From positions 124,001 to 188,000 of the forward strand of contig NZ_JAHKSH010000004.1 of NCBI RefSeq assembly GCF_019720895.1: a DNA stretch of 64,000 nucleotides. The letters run 5' to 3'. The stretch is from Microbacterium salitolerans. Its GTDB lineage: Bacteria > Actinomycetota > Actinomycetes > Actinomycetales > Microbacteriaceae. Made by a program: the position numbers and the translations under genes. Shown in pieces: positions 18,694 to 26,718 of this stretch. Numbering within the stretch: position 1 is the first letter of the stretch; the number at the start of each line of letters is the position of its first letter. The notes below the pieces were generated by a model. The model was not told the DNA's origin. It did no database searches and saw only the letters and a list, made by a program, of their open reading frames with translations.

Positions 18694-19536
18694 TCACGCC
18701 ACACGATGTCGGCGCGTCCTCCCGCGGCGCAGGGCGTGGGCGTGGTCGAGGGGGCCGTGTCCTCCGGGGCGGCCGACGTCGAGCGCGGCCGCCCCCTCGA
18801 TCGCGCCGCGAACCCACTGACGAGCGAGCCGCGCGGACGATGCCCAGTCGCCCGTCTGCACCTGCAGAGACGCCAGTGCCGCGGACAGCGAGCAGCCCGT
18901 CCCGTGCGTGCTCGTCGAGCGGATCCGCGGTCCGTCGAACTCGGCGATGGCGCCCCGCGCGTCCACGAGCGCGTCGGGACACGCATCTCCCGGCAGGTGG
19001 CCGCCCTTCGCGAGCACGAGGACGTCGTGGTCCTCCGCGACGCGACGCGCCTGCGCGCAGGCCTCCGACCACGTGACGGCCTCATGCTCCCCCGCGAGGG
19101 CTGCGAGCTCGGGCAGATTCGGCGTGACGACGTCGCTGGCGTCGAGCAGGGCGGCGAGGGCGCGCTCGGCTGCGGCGTCGAGCAGGCGGTCGCCGCTGGT
19201 CGCGACCATGACCGGGTCGAGCACGATCACGGGCTGTGTCGGCAGGGATCCGATCCACTGCGTCACGACGTCGGTGACGTCGGCCGTCGCGAGCATCCCG
19301 ATCTTGACGGCGTCGATCTCGATGTCCTCGGATATCGCGTCGAGCTGATCGCGCAGGAAGGCCGGCGGCGGCACGTGGACACCGCGCACGCCGTGCGTGT
19401 TCTGTGCGGTCAGCGCGGTGAGTGCGGCCAGTCCGTACCCGCCGGTCGCCTGGATCGTCTTGAGGTCGGCCTGGATGCCCGCTCCGCCCGACGGATCGGA
19501 TCCTGCGATGGAGAGGATGTTCGGCACGTCCCTCAT
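18694..19536 (-). CDS. thiD: Hydroxymethylpyrimidine (phosphate) kinase
   Basis: This 280-residue ribokinase-like enzyme phosphorylates HMP and HMP-P to HMP-PP for thiamine synthesis. It begins [20 protein letters not shown], the conserved substrate-binding N-terminus. Further motifs are VLDPVMVATSGD and the C-terminal anion-hole sequence STSTHGTGCSLSAALAS. ATG 19536 overlaps the thiE stop (ATGA), which decides the start over the longer open frame. Last gene of thiMED and under the TPP riboswitch. Confidence 0.95.
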   Translation of the reverse strand: MRDVPNILSIAGSDPSGGAGIQADLKTIQATGGYGLAALTALTAQNTHGVRGVHVPPPAFLRDQLDAISEDIEIDAVKIGMLATADVTDVVTQWIGSLPTQPVIVLDPVMVATSGDRLLDAAAERALAALLDASDVVTPNLPELAALAGEHEAVTWSEACAQARRVAEDHDVLVLAKGGHLPGDACPDALVDARGAIAEFDGPRIRSTSTHGTGCSLSAALASLQVQTGDWASSARLARQWVRGAIEGAAALDVGRPGGHGPLDHAHALRRGRTRRHRVA

Positions 19537-20210
19537 GCGCGCACCTCGCTCCGCGCCGCGTCCGTCCATTCACGCTGCAGAGCACGGGCCGCCGCGGCGG
19601 GGTCGTCCGCGTGGCAGATCGCGCGCACGACGGCGAGGCCCGAGGCTCCCGCAGCGCGTGCGTGTGCGGCGTCTCCCGGCCCCAGGCCGCCGATCGCCAC
19701 GCACGGGAGACCGCCCGCGCGCTCGACCGCACGGCGCACGCCGTCCCAGCCGAGCGGTCGCGGATGATCCGGCTTCGTCGGAGTGGCGCGCACGGCGCCC
19801 ACGCCGAGATAGTCGACCGTCCTGGCTGGCAGGGCGCGCGCAGCGGCGATCTGGTCGGGCGTGCTCGCGCTGAGCCCGACGATCGCGTCGCGGCCGACGA
19901 CCTCCCGCACGCTCCTCGCGGGGATGTCGCTCTGCCCGACGTGCACGCCCGCGACGCGGAACCCGGCCGCGCGCGCGGCGAGGAACACGTCGACGCGGTC
20001 GTTGACGAGGAGGTCCGCGCGGTCACCCACCGCAACCGCGCAGGCCCGGACGAGATCGAGCAGACGCGACGCCGCAACGCTCTTGCCGCGCACCTGCACG
20101 GTCCGCACTCCGCCTCGGACGGCGCGAGCGACGACGTCCGCGACGTCGCGATCCGCGAGGGTGGCCGCGTCGGCGACCAGATACGTCGAGAGGTCTCCCA
20201 CGCGCGTCAC
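19533..20210 (-). CDS. thiE: Thiamine-phosphate synthase
   Basis: This 225-residue TIM-barrel enzyme joins HMP-PP and thiazole phosphate to make thiamine phosphate. Recognisable motifs are [49 protein letters not shown] and the C-terminal [15 protein letters not shown] 20210 overlaps the thiM stop (GTGA). The usual QxRxK substrate lysine is present as QVRGK. Middle gene of the salvage operon thiMED; no thiC or thiG lies nearby. Confidence 0.95.
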   Translation of the reverse strand: MTRVGDLSTYLVADAATLADRDVADVVARAVRGGVRTVQVRGKSVAASRLLDLVRACAVAVGDRADLLVNDRVDVFLAARAAGFRVAGVHVGQSDIPARSVREVVGRDAIVGLSASTPDQIAAARALPARTVDYLGVGAVRATPTKPDHPRPLGWDGVRRAVERAGGLPCVAIGGLGPGDAAHARAAGASGLAVVRAICHADDPAAAARALQREWTDAARSEVRA

Positions 20211-21031
20211 GCGACGACCGTCCGATCGCCCGTCGCGAGCTCGTCGGGCGTCACCTCGGCGAGCGCATCCAGGAACGCGACGGCGAAGCTTCCCGGCCCC
20301 TGCGCGACGTCCTCCGCGCGCTCCGATGCCGCGGCGTAGAGGGCATGGGCTGCCGCTGTCCCCTCGAACGCTCGCCCCGGATCGTCCGCCGCGGCGATGC
20401 ATGCGGCCGCCACCGCGCCGAGGGAGCATCCGCCGCCCGTCACGCGCGTGAGGAGGGCGCTTCCGCCCGCGATGCGGACGGCCCGGCCGGCGCCGACGAT
20501 GAGATCCTTCCGCCCCGACACGGCGACGACGGCCCCGGTCTCCCCCGCGAGCCGCTCGGCGGCGGGGCCCGCGGCTTCGACGTCGTCGACGGATTCGACA
20601 CCGCGACCGGATGTCTCCTCTCCGGCGAGCGCACGCACCTCGGAGGCATTGCCGCGGATCGCGGCGGGCTCGAGAGCCAGCAGGTCGCGGGCGAAGCGCG
20701 TGCGCAGGCCGAGCGCGCCCACACCGACGGGGTCTAGCACCCACGGGGTGCCCGCCGCGCGCGCAGCCTCCGCGGCTTCCCGCATCGCCCGCCGCTGCGT
20801 CTCGTGCGGCGTCCCGAGGTTCACGAGAACCGCGCTTGCGACGCGCGCGCACTCCCCCGCCTCCCCCGGCACGTCGGCCATCACGGGTGCCGCGCCCACG
20901 GCCAGCAGCGCGTTGGCGGAGAAGTTCGTCACCACCGTGTTCGTGAGGCACTGCACGAGGGGAACGCTCTCGCGCAGCGCCTCGAGGATCCGCCCGTGCA
21001 CGTGATCGCGGCGCACAGCATGCATCGTCAT
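20207..21031 (-). CDS. thiM: Hydroxyethylthiazole kinase
   Basis: This 274-residue ribokinase-like enzyme phosphorylates hydroxyethylthiazole for thiamine salvage. It shows [21 protein letters not shown], the conserved N-terminal substrate motif, then [15 protein letters not shown] and the C-terminal [14 protein letters not shown] with the catalytic Cys-containing loop. Several in-frame ATGs are possible; 21031 is chosen because GGAGG lies seven bases upstream, whereas ATG 21037 would be too close. That same GGAGG closes the TPP riboswitch, which suggests control at translation. Confidence 0.94.
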   Translation of the reverse strand: MTMHAVRRDHVHGRILEALRESVPLVQCLTNTVVTNFSANALLAVGAAPVMADVPGEAGECARVASAVLVNLGTPHETQRRAMREAAEAARAAGTPWVLDPVGVGALGLRTRFARDLLALEPAAIRGNASEVRALAGEETSGRGVESVDDVEAAGPAAERLAGETGAVVAVSGRKDLIVGAGRAVRIAGGSALLTRVTGGGCSLGAVAAACIAAADDPGRAFEGTAAAHALYAAASERAEDVAQGPGSFAVAFLDALAEVTPDELATGDRTVVA

Positions 21032-21035
21032 CGAC

Positions 21036-21110
21036 ATCCCTCCGCTCGTGTGAACGAGATCAGGTTCATCGGGTGTGTTCTCAGTCCCCTGTGGGGACAC
21101 CCCGCGTCTG
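21036..21110 (-). ncRNA. TPP riboswitch (THI box)
   Basis: On the minus strand CGCGGGGTGTCCCC leads to GGGACTGAGAACACACCC, then GATGAACCTGATCTCGTTCA and CACGAGCGGAGGGATG. These are the conserved blocks of the TPP aptamer (CTGAGA, ACCC, GAACCTGATC). A -10-like TAGAGT lies at 21116-21121, so the transcript would begin right at the aptamer. The thiM ribosome-binding site is inside the 3' end of the aptamer. Confidence 0.95.
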
Positions 21111-21144
21111 CCGCGACTCTATCCGATCCGAAGGGAGGTCGCAC

Positions 21145-21183
21145 TTGCCCTTATGGTCGTTCGCACCTAACCTGAGCACGACC
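21145..21183 (+). promoter_or_regulatory. Candidate promoter and operator of the NAD synthesis operon
   Basis: TTGCCC (21145-21150) and TAACCT (21168-21173) are separated by exactly 17 bases. A short inverted repeat GGTCGT (21155-21160) / ACGACC (21178-21183) brackets the -10 and start site. The last gene of the operon encodes an NrtR-type regulator, so this may be its operator; that link is inference. Confidence 0.4.
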
Positions 21184-21223
21184 TTCCGGTCACTCTGACC
21201 TTTCCACGACACGAGGACACCAC

Positions 21224-22513
21224 ATGGCCGCCACGCCCGTCACGATCGCCGCGCCGACCGCGTCCGTCGCCCAGGTCCTCGACCGGGCGGAGTCGTGCTC
21301 CTCCGACCTGCGCCAGGCGCCGTGGTCGTTCGATGACGCCCCTGGCTACGGTCCCGGCGCTTCGATCGACGATGTGCTCCCCACCGGATCCCCACAGCAG
21401 GGCGAGCTGCCAGCCGAATACCGCAACGCGACCGACGCCGACCTGCACGAGCGGATCCGCGCCGCGAAGGAGACCCTCGCGGACCGCGTCGTCGTGCTCG
21501 GGCACTTCTACCAGCGCGACGAGGTCGTGCGACACGCCGACTACGTGGGCGACTCGTTCCAGCTCGCGCGAGCGGCGACCGAGCACCCCGAGGCCGAGGC
21601 GATCGTATTCTGCGGCGTGCACTTCATGGCCGAGACGGCGGACCTGCTCTCGGGCGCCGATCAGAGTGTGATCCTGCCGCACCTGGCCGCGGGGTGCTCC
21701 ATGGCCGACATGGCGGACATCGACCAGGTCGAGGAGTGCTGGGAGCAGCTCGAGGACGTGCTCGGACCGCTCGACCAGAAGGACGCCGACGGTCTCGTCC
21801 CGGTTGTTCCCGTCACCTACATGAACTCGTCGGCTGCGATCAAGGCATTCGTCGGCCGGAACGGCGGAATCGTCTGCACCTCGTCGAACGCACGGGTCGT
21901 GCTCGAGTGGGCGTTCGAGCGCGGGCGCCGCGTGGTGTTCTTCCCCGACCAGCACCTCGGGCGCAACACCGCGAAGGCGATGGGGGTGCCGCTCGCGCAG
22001 ATGCCGATGTGGAACCCCGCTCGCGCGCTCGGCGGATCCGCTCCCGACGAGATCGTCGACAGTCGGGTGATCCTGTGGCACGGATTCTGCTCCGTGCACC
22101 GCCGGTTCACGACCGACCAGATCGCCAAGGCGCGCGCGGAGCATCCCGGCGTGCGCGTGATCGTGCACCCCGAGTGCCCCATGCCGGTCGTCGACGCAGC
22201 CGACGAGTCGGGCTCGACCGACGTCATCCGCCGGGCGATCGAGAGCGCCGAGGAGCCGACGACGTTCGCGATCGGCACCGAGATCAACCTCGTGCAGCGC
22301 CTCGCGGCCCAGCACCCGCAGCACACGATCTTCTGTCTCGACCCCGTGGTGTGCCCGTGCTCGACGATGTATCGGATCCACCCCGGATATCTCGCGTGGG
22401 TCCTCGAGCGGCTCGTCGCCGGCGAGGTCGTCAACCGCATCGCCGTGACCGCCGAGGTCGCGGATCCGGCGCGTGTCGCGCTCGACCGCATGCTCGCGGC
22501 GAAGCCCGCATGA
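21224..22513 (+). CDS. nadA: Quinolinate synthase
   Basis: This 429-residue 4Fe-4S enzyme condenses iminoaspartate with dihydroxyacetone phosphate to quinolinate in de novo NAD synthesis. Characteristic motifs are VLGHFYQRDEVVRHADYVGDS, AIVFCGVHFMAETA, LPHLAAGCSMADMA, HPECPMPV and the C-terminal CLDPVVCPCSTMYRIHP, which supply the cluster cysteines. A GAGGAC precedes the ATG. It is the first gene of a tightly coupled operon, and its stop overlaps the nadB start. Confidence 0.97.
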   Translation: MAATPVTIAAPTASVAQVLDRAESCSSDLRQAPWSFDDAPGYGPGASIDDVLPTGSPQQGELPAEYRNATDADLHERIRAAKETLADRVVVLGHFYQRDEVVRHADYVGDSFQLARAATEHPEAEAIVFCGVHFMAETADLLSGADQSVILPHLAAGCSMADMADIDQVEECWEQLEDVLGPLDQKDADGLVPVVPVTYMNSSAAIKAFVGRNGGIVCTSSNARVVLEWAFERGRRVVFFPDQHLGRNTAKAMGVPLAQMPMWNPARALGGSAPDEIVDSRVILWHGFCSVHRRFTTDQIAKARAEHPGVRVIVHPECPMPVVDAADESGSTDVIRRAIESAEEPTTFAIGTEINLVQRLAAQHPQHTIFCLDPVVCPCSTMYRIHPGYLAWVLERLVAGEVVNRIAVTAEVADPARVALDRMLAAKPA

Positions 22514-24015
22514 TCCGCGTCATCGTCGTCGGGAGCGGCATCGCCGGGCTCACCGCCGCCCTCCACGCGCGGGAGTCCGGCGCCGACGTGACGGTCATCA
22601 CCAAGGATCGCGCCGCCTGCTCGAACACGGCCGTCGCACAGGGCGGGATCGCCGGGGTCGTCTTCCCCGACGACGCGCACGAGCTGCACGCGCGCGACAC
22701 GATCCGGGCCGGCGGAGGCCTCGGAGACCCCGCCGCCGTCCACGCGCTCGTCACCGACGGCACCGCCCGCATCGCCGAACTGATCGACCGAGGCGTGCAC
22801 TTCGATCGGACCGAGACGGGAGAGCTGGCGCGCGGCCTCGAAGGGGCGCACTCCGTCTCCCGCGTCCTGCACGCCGGAGGGGATGCGACGGGTGCCGAGA
22901 TCCAGCGAGCCCTGCTGCAGGCGGTCCGAGCGGCCGGCGTGCCCCTGCTCGAGCAGACGATGCTCGCCGACCTCGTCGCGGACGCGCACGGCGGCGTCGT
23001 CGGCGTCGCGACGATCGGGCACGCGGGCGCACGTGCGGTCCTCCCCGCCGACGCCGTCGTGATCGCCACCGGCGGCGCCGGGCGCGTCTTCGCCCGCACG
23101 ACGAACCCTCCCATCGCGACAGGCGACGGCATCGCGGCCGCGATCCGCGTCGGCGCCCGCGTCCGCGACATGGAGTTCGTGCAGTTCCATCCGACGGTTC
23201 TCGCCGCCGGCGAGCCGTTCCTCGTCTCGGAGGCGGTGCGCGGAGAGGGCGCGGTGCTGCTCGACGAGTCGGGGCACGCGTTCCTGCGACACCGGCATCC
23301 CGACGGCGATCTCGCCCCGCGCGATGTCGTGGCGAGCGAGATCGCCGACGTCGTCATGCGCCAGGACGGCCGGCCCGTCCTGCTCGACGCGACCCGCCTC
23401 GGCGCCGCCTTCCTCGCGCGGCGATTCCCCACGATCGACCGCGCCGTCCGCGATCGCGGTCTCGACTGGGCGTGCGCCCCGATCCCCGTGCACCCGGCCG
23501 CGCACTATCTCATGGGCGGCATCGCCGCAGACCTCGACGGCCGCACGAGCGTCCCCGGCCTCCTCGCCGCCGGCGAAGCCGCGTGCACCGGCGTGCACGG
23601 CGCCAACCGGCTCGCCTCGAACTCGCTCCTCGAAGGCGTCGTGTTCGGCGCGCGGGCCGGACGCGCGGCCGCGGCCTCCCCGCGTGCCTCACTGCGCAGC
23701 GTCGCGCGCGCACCGGCTCCGGACACGGCGACCATCTCATCGACGTTCTCCCGCGACCGGCTCGCGCAGCTCATGTGGACGCACGCGGGCCTCCGCCGAG
23801 ACGCCGACGGACTGCGCCGCGCGACGCACCAGCTCGCCGAGTGGCGGCGCACGCTGCCCGCCCCGCACTCGCGGACGTCCGCCGAGGACGCGAATCTCGT
23901 CGCCGTCGCGAGCGCGATCGTCGAGGCCGCCGGCAGACGCCGCTCCTCGGTCGGCGCACACGTACGCGATGACGCCCGCTCCTCGCCCCGTTCCCTCGCC
24001 CTGGAGACCGTATGA
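22510..24015 (+). CDS. nadB: L-aspartate oxidase
   Basis: This 501-residue FAD enzyme oxidises L-aspartate to iminoaspartate, the substrate of NadA. The N-terminal dinucleotide-binding fold is VIVVGSGIAGLTAALHARES. Family motifs follow: TKDRAACSNTAVAQGGIAGV, MEFVQFHPTVL, HPAAHYLMGGI and GVHGANRLASNSLLEGVVFG. ATG 22510 overlaps the nadA stop, which sets the start although the frame is open further back. The C-terminal helical domain is somewhat short compared with enterobacterial NadB. Confidence 0.96.
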   Translation: MIRVIVVGSGIAGLTAALHARESGADVTVITKDRAACSNTAVAQGGIAGVVFPDDAHELHARDTIRAGGGLGDPAAVHALVTDGTARIAELIDRGVHFDRTETGELARGLEGAHSVSRVLHAGGDATGAEIQRALLQAVRAAGVPLLEQTMLADLVADAHGGVVGVATIGHAGARAVLPADAVVIATGGAGRVFARTTNPPIATGDGIAAAIRVGARVRDMEFVQFHPTVLAAGEPFLVSEAVRGEGAVLLDESGHAFLRHRHPDGDLAPRDVVASEIADVVMRQDGRPVLLDATRLGAAFLARRFPTIDRAVRDRGLDWACAPIPVHPAAHYLMGGIAADLDGRTSVPGLLAAGEAACTGVHGANRLASNSLLEGVVFGARAGRAAAASPRASLRSVARAPAPDTATISSTFSRDRLAQLMWTHAGLRRDADGLRRATHQLAEWRRTLPAPHSRTSAEDANLVAVASAIVEAAGRRRSSVGAHVRDDARSSPRSLALETV

Positions 24016-24854
24016 CCGAGCCCGCCGTCGCCCGCATCGTCCGCAACGCGCTCGCCGAGGACGCCCCCTGGGGCGACGTGACGAGCGACGCCCTCATCCC
24101 ACCGGGCACGAGGGCACGCGCTCGACTCGTCGCGCGCGACGGCGGCGTGCTCAGCGGGCTCGACGCGTTCCGCGAAGCCTTCGCGCAGACGGATCCCCGC
24201 ATCGACGTCCACCTGCGGGCCCAGGAGGGCGACTCCTTCTCACCCGGCGACGAGCTCGCACGCGTCGACGGGCCGGCACGCGGCGTCCTCACGGCCGAGC
24301 GCGTCGCGCTCAATCTCGTGCAGCGCATGTCCGGCATCGCCGCCCTCACGTCGCGGTACGTCGACGCCGTCTCGGGCACGCCGGCGCGCATCGCCGACAC
24401 GCGCAAGACGACGCCCGGGCTGAGGGTGCTCGAACGGCAGGCTGTGCGGGCGGGCGGCGGGCGCAATCACCGATTCTCCCTGTCGGATGCCGTCATGGCG
24501 AAGGACAACCACCTCGCCGTCCTGGCCGGGCGCGACCTCACGGCCGCGCTCCGCACCGCGTTCCGCCCTCTTCCCCACACGATGCACGTCGAGGTCGAGG
24601 TCGACCGCCTCGACCAGATCGAGCCCGTGCTCGCCGCGGGCGTCGACACGATCATGCTCGACAACTTCTCACTCGACGACCTCGAGGCGGGCGTCCGGCA
24701 GATCGCGGGACGCGCCACGGTCGAGGCGTCGGGCGGCGTCTCCCTCGACATGGTCGCCGCGATCGCCCGCACCGGCGTCGACGTCATCTCGGTCGGCGCG
24801 CTCACGCATCAGGCCCAGTCGATCGACCTGGGGCTCGACATCGAGGTGGGGTAG
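24012..24854 (+). CDS. nadC: Nicotinate-nucleotide pyrophosphorylase (carboxylating)
   Basis: This 280-residue enzyme converts quinolinate and PRPP to nicotinate mononucleotide, CO2 and pyrophosphate. Recognised motifs are EDAPWGDVTSDALIP, ALNLVQRMSGIAALT, IADTRKTTPGLRVLER, GGGRNHRFSLSDAVMAKDNH and the C-terminal VEASGGVSLDMV. The start overlaps the nadB stop by four bases. With NadA and NadB it completes the aspartate route to NaMN. Confidence 0.97.
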   Translation: MTEPAVARIVRNALAEDAPWGDVTSDALIPPGTRARARLVARDGGVLSGLDAFREAFAQTDPRIDVHLRAQEGDSFSPGDELARVDGPARGVLTAERVALNLVQRMSGIAALTSRYVDAVSGTPARIADTRKTTPGLRVLERQAVRAGGGRNHRFSLSDAVMAKDNHLAVLAGRDLTAALRTAFRPLPHTMHVEVEVDRLDQIEPVLAAGVDTIMLDNFSLDDLEAGVRQIAGRATVEASGGVSLDMVAAIARTGVDVISVGALTHQAQSIDLGLDIEVG

Positions 24855-24857
24855 ACG

Positions 24858-25988
24858 GTGTACCTCGACAACGCGGCGACCACCTCGGTCCGGCGCGAGG
24901 TCCTCGACGCCATGGCGCCGTTCCTCACGACCGAGTTCGGCAATCCCTCGAGCGCGCACGAGCTCGGGCGCGCCGCGCGAGATGCGCTCGAACGCGCACG
25001 CGGATCCGTCGCGGCGCGCCTCGGCATGCGTCGCGGCGACGTCGTGTTCACGTCGGGCGGCACGGAGGCGAACAACCTCGCGGTCAAGGGCATCGCCCTC
25101 GCGGCGCTCGCCGATCGCGGCGCGAAGCACCTCGTCACGACGCCGATCGAGCACTCGTCGGTCCTCGCGTCCGTGCGCTTCCTCGAGCGCGTGCACGGCT
25201 TCTCCGTGAGCCTGCTCCCGGTCGACGCCCACGGGTCCGTGCGCCCCGAGGACCTCTCCCGCGCGCTGCGCGACGACACGGCTCTCGCGTCGGTGCAGCT
25301 CGCGAACAACGAGATCGGCACCGTGCAGGACACCAGGGCGCTCGCCGACGTGTGCCGCGCGCGACGCGTGCCGCTCCACGTCGACGCCGTGCAGGCGGCA
25401 GGCTGGCTGCCTCTCGACGATCTCGGAGCCGACGCCGTCTCGATCTCGGGTCACAAGATCGGCGCGCCGACGGGCATGGGGGCGCTCGCGGTGCGCGGGC
25501 GGATCCCTCTCGAGCCCCTGCTCCACGGCGGCGGTCAGGAGCGCGGGCGACGCTCCGGTACCGAGTCGGTCGCGGGTGCGGTCGCCGTCGCGACGGCTCT
25601 CGCTCTCGCGGAGCGCGCGCGAGAGGCGGACGTCGCCCGCGTGTCCCGGCTCCGCGACGCGTTCGTCGCCGACGTCCTGCGCCTCGTGCCCGGTGCGCGC
25701 GTGACGGGGCACCCCCGCTCGCGCCTCCCCCACATCGCGAGCTTCGTCGTCCCCGGGGTGAACGGCGAGGCCCTCCTCGTCGAGCTGGAGCGCGCCGGCG
25801 TCGTCGCCTCGAGCGGATCCGCGTGCGCGGCCGGTCGCACCGATCCGTCGCACGTGCTCCTCGCCACGCACGAAGACGCCGACACCGCCCGCACGGCGCT
25901 CCGCTTCTCGCTCGCACACGACCACGACGCGGATCTCGCGGGCGTCGCGAGCGTTCTCGCCGAGGCGGTCGATAGGGTCGGTATGTGA
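24858..25988 (+). CDS. Cysteine desulfurase (IscS/NifS-like)
   Basis: This 376-residue PLP enzyme takes sulfur from cysteine. It begins YLDNAATTSVRREVLDAM, has PLP-binding lysine in SISGHKIGAPTGMGAL, and carries the sulfur-accepting cysteine in SSGSACAAGRTDPSHV. Only three bases separate it from nadC, and GTG is the start. Its place in the NAD operon fits a role in building the 4Fe-4S cluster of NadA, as with the nadB-linked desulfurase of Bacillus. A general desulfurase role is possible too. Confidence 0.92.
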   Translation: MYLDNAATTSVRREVLDAMAPFLTTEFGNPSSAHELGRAARDALERARGSVAARLGMRRGDVVFTSGGTEANNLAVKGIALAALADRGAKHLVTTPIEHSSVLASVRFLERVHGFSVSLLPVDAHGSVRPEDLSRALRDDTALASVQLANNEIGTVQDTRALADVCRARRVPLHVDAVQAAGWLPLDDLGADAVSISGHKIGAPTGMGALAVRGRIPLEPLLHGGGQERGRRSGTESVAGAVAVATALALAERAREADVARVSRLRDAFVADVLRLVPGARVTGHPRSRLPHIASFVVPGVNGEALLVELERAGVVASSGSACAAGRTDPSHVLLATHEDADTARTALRFSLAHDHDADLAGVASVLAEAVDRVGM

Positions 25989-26680
25989 CTCCCGCCGCCG
26001 ACGATCCCATCCGCGTCGCCGTCTCGACCGCGATCTTCTCGCTCCGCGCACGCGAGAGCGGCGACGTCCTGATGATCCCCCTGGTGCGCCGCATCCGCGA
26101 TCCCCACCTCGGACAGTGGGCGCTGCCCGGCGGCTGGCTCGACGCCGCGGAAGGCCTCGAGGCCTCCGCAGGCCGCACCCTCGCGGAGACGACCGGACTC
26201 GCGCCGAGCTGGCTCGAGCAGCTGTACGCCTTCGGCGCGGTCGACCGCACGCCCTCGTCGCGCGTCGTGTCGATCGTCTACTGGGCCCTGCTGCGCACCG
26301 ATCTCGTCGAGCAGCAGCTGCGGGCTGCCGAGACGCCGCGCAACGTGCAATGGTTCGACGTCGACGATCTGCCCGAGCTGGCGTTCGACCACAACCGCAT
26401 CGTCGACTACGCCGTGTGGCGGCTGCGCAACAAGGTCTCCTACAGCCGCATCGCGGCGGCCCTGCTGCCCGATGAGTTCACCCTCGCCGAGCTCCGCGCG
26501 GTCTACGAGACCGTGCTCGGACGCCGCCTCGACCCGTCGAACTTCCGCCGGCTGCTCGAGGGATCCGAGGCGCTCGTTCCCACCGATGGCGTGCGCACGG
26601 GCTCACACCGCCCCGCGCGCCTCTACCGGTACGACCGCGACGCCGACGTCGCGACGCACGGACCGCTCGCGGGCGGCTGA
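25985..26680 (+). CDS. nrtR: NrtR-type NUDIX-related transcriptional regulator of NAD synthesis
   Basis: The 231-residue protein has an N-terminal NUDIX fold (about residues 10-140) with a degenerate Nudix box, GGWLDAAEGLEASAGRTLAE, lacking the catalytic REUXEE glutamates. It is followed by a winged-helix region with ALLPDEFTLAELRAVYETVL and DPSNFRRLLEGSEALVP. This is the NrtR layout, in which ADP-ribose or a related NAD metabolite controls DNA binding. GTG 25985 overlaps the desulfurase stop. Being last in the NAD operon, it probably controls that operon. Confidence 0.88.
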   Translation: MTPAADDPIRVAVSTAIFSLRARESGDVLMIPLVRRIRDPHLGQWALPGGWLDAAEGLEASAGRTLAETTGLAPSWLEQLYAFGAVDRTPSSRVVSIVYWALLRTDLVEQQLRAAETPRNVQWFDVDDLPELAFDHNRIVDYAVWRLRNKVSYSRIAAALLPDEFTLAELRAVYETVLGRRLDPSNFRRLLEGSEALVPTDGVRTGSHRPARLYRYDRDADVATHGPLAGG

Positions 26681-26718
26681 TCACACGGCCGCGGGTCGCG
26701 CCCTGCGACCACGGACGC

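Noticed and set aside
25985-26680. Degenerate Nudix box as a sign of a broken hydrolase gene
   Set aside because: Loss of the catalytic glutamates is normal in NrtR regulators, and the winged-helix half is intact.
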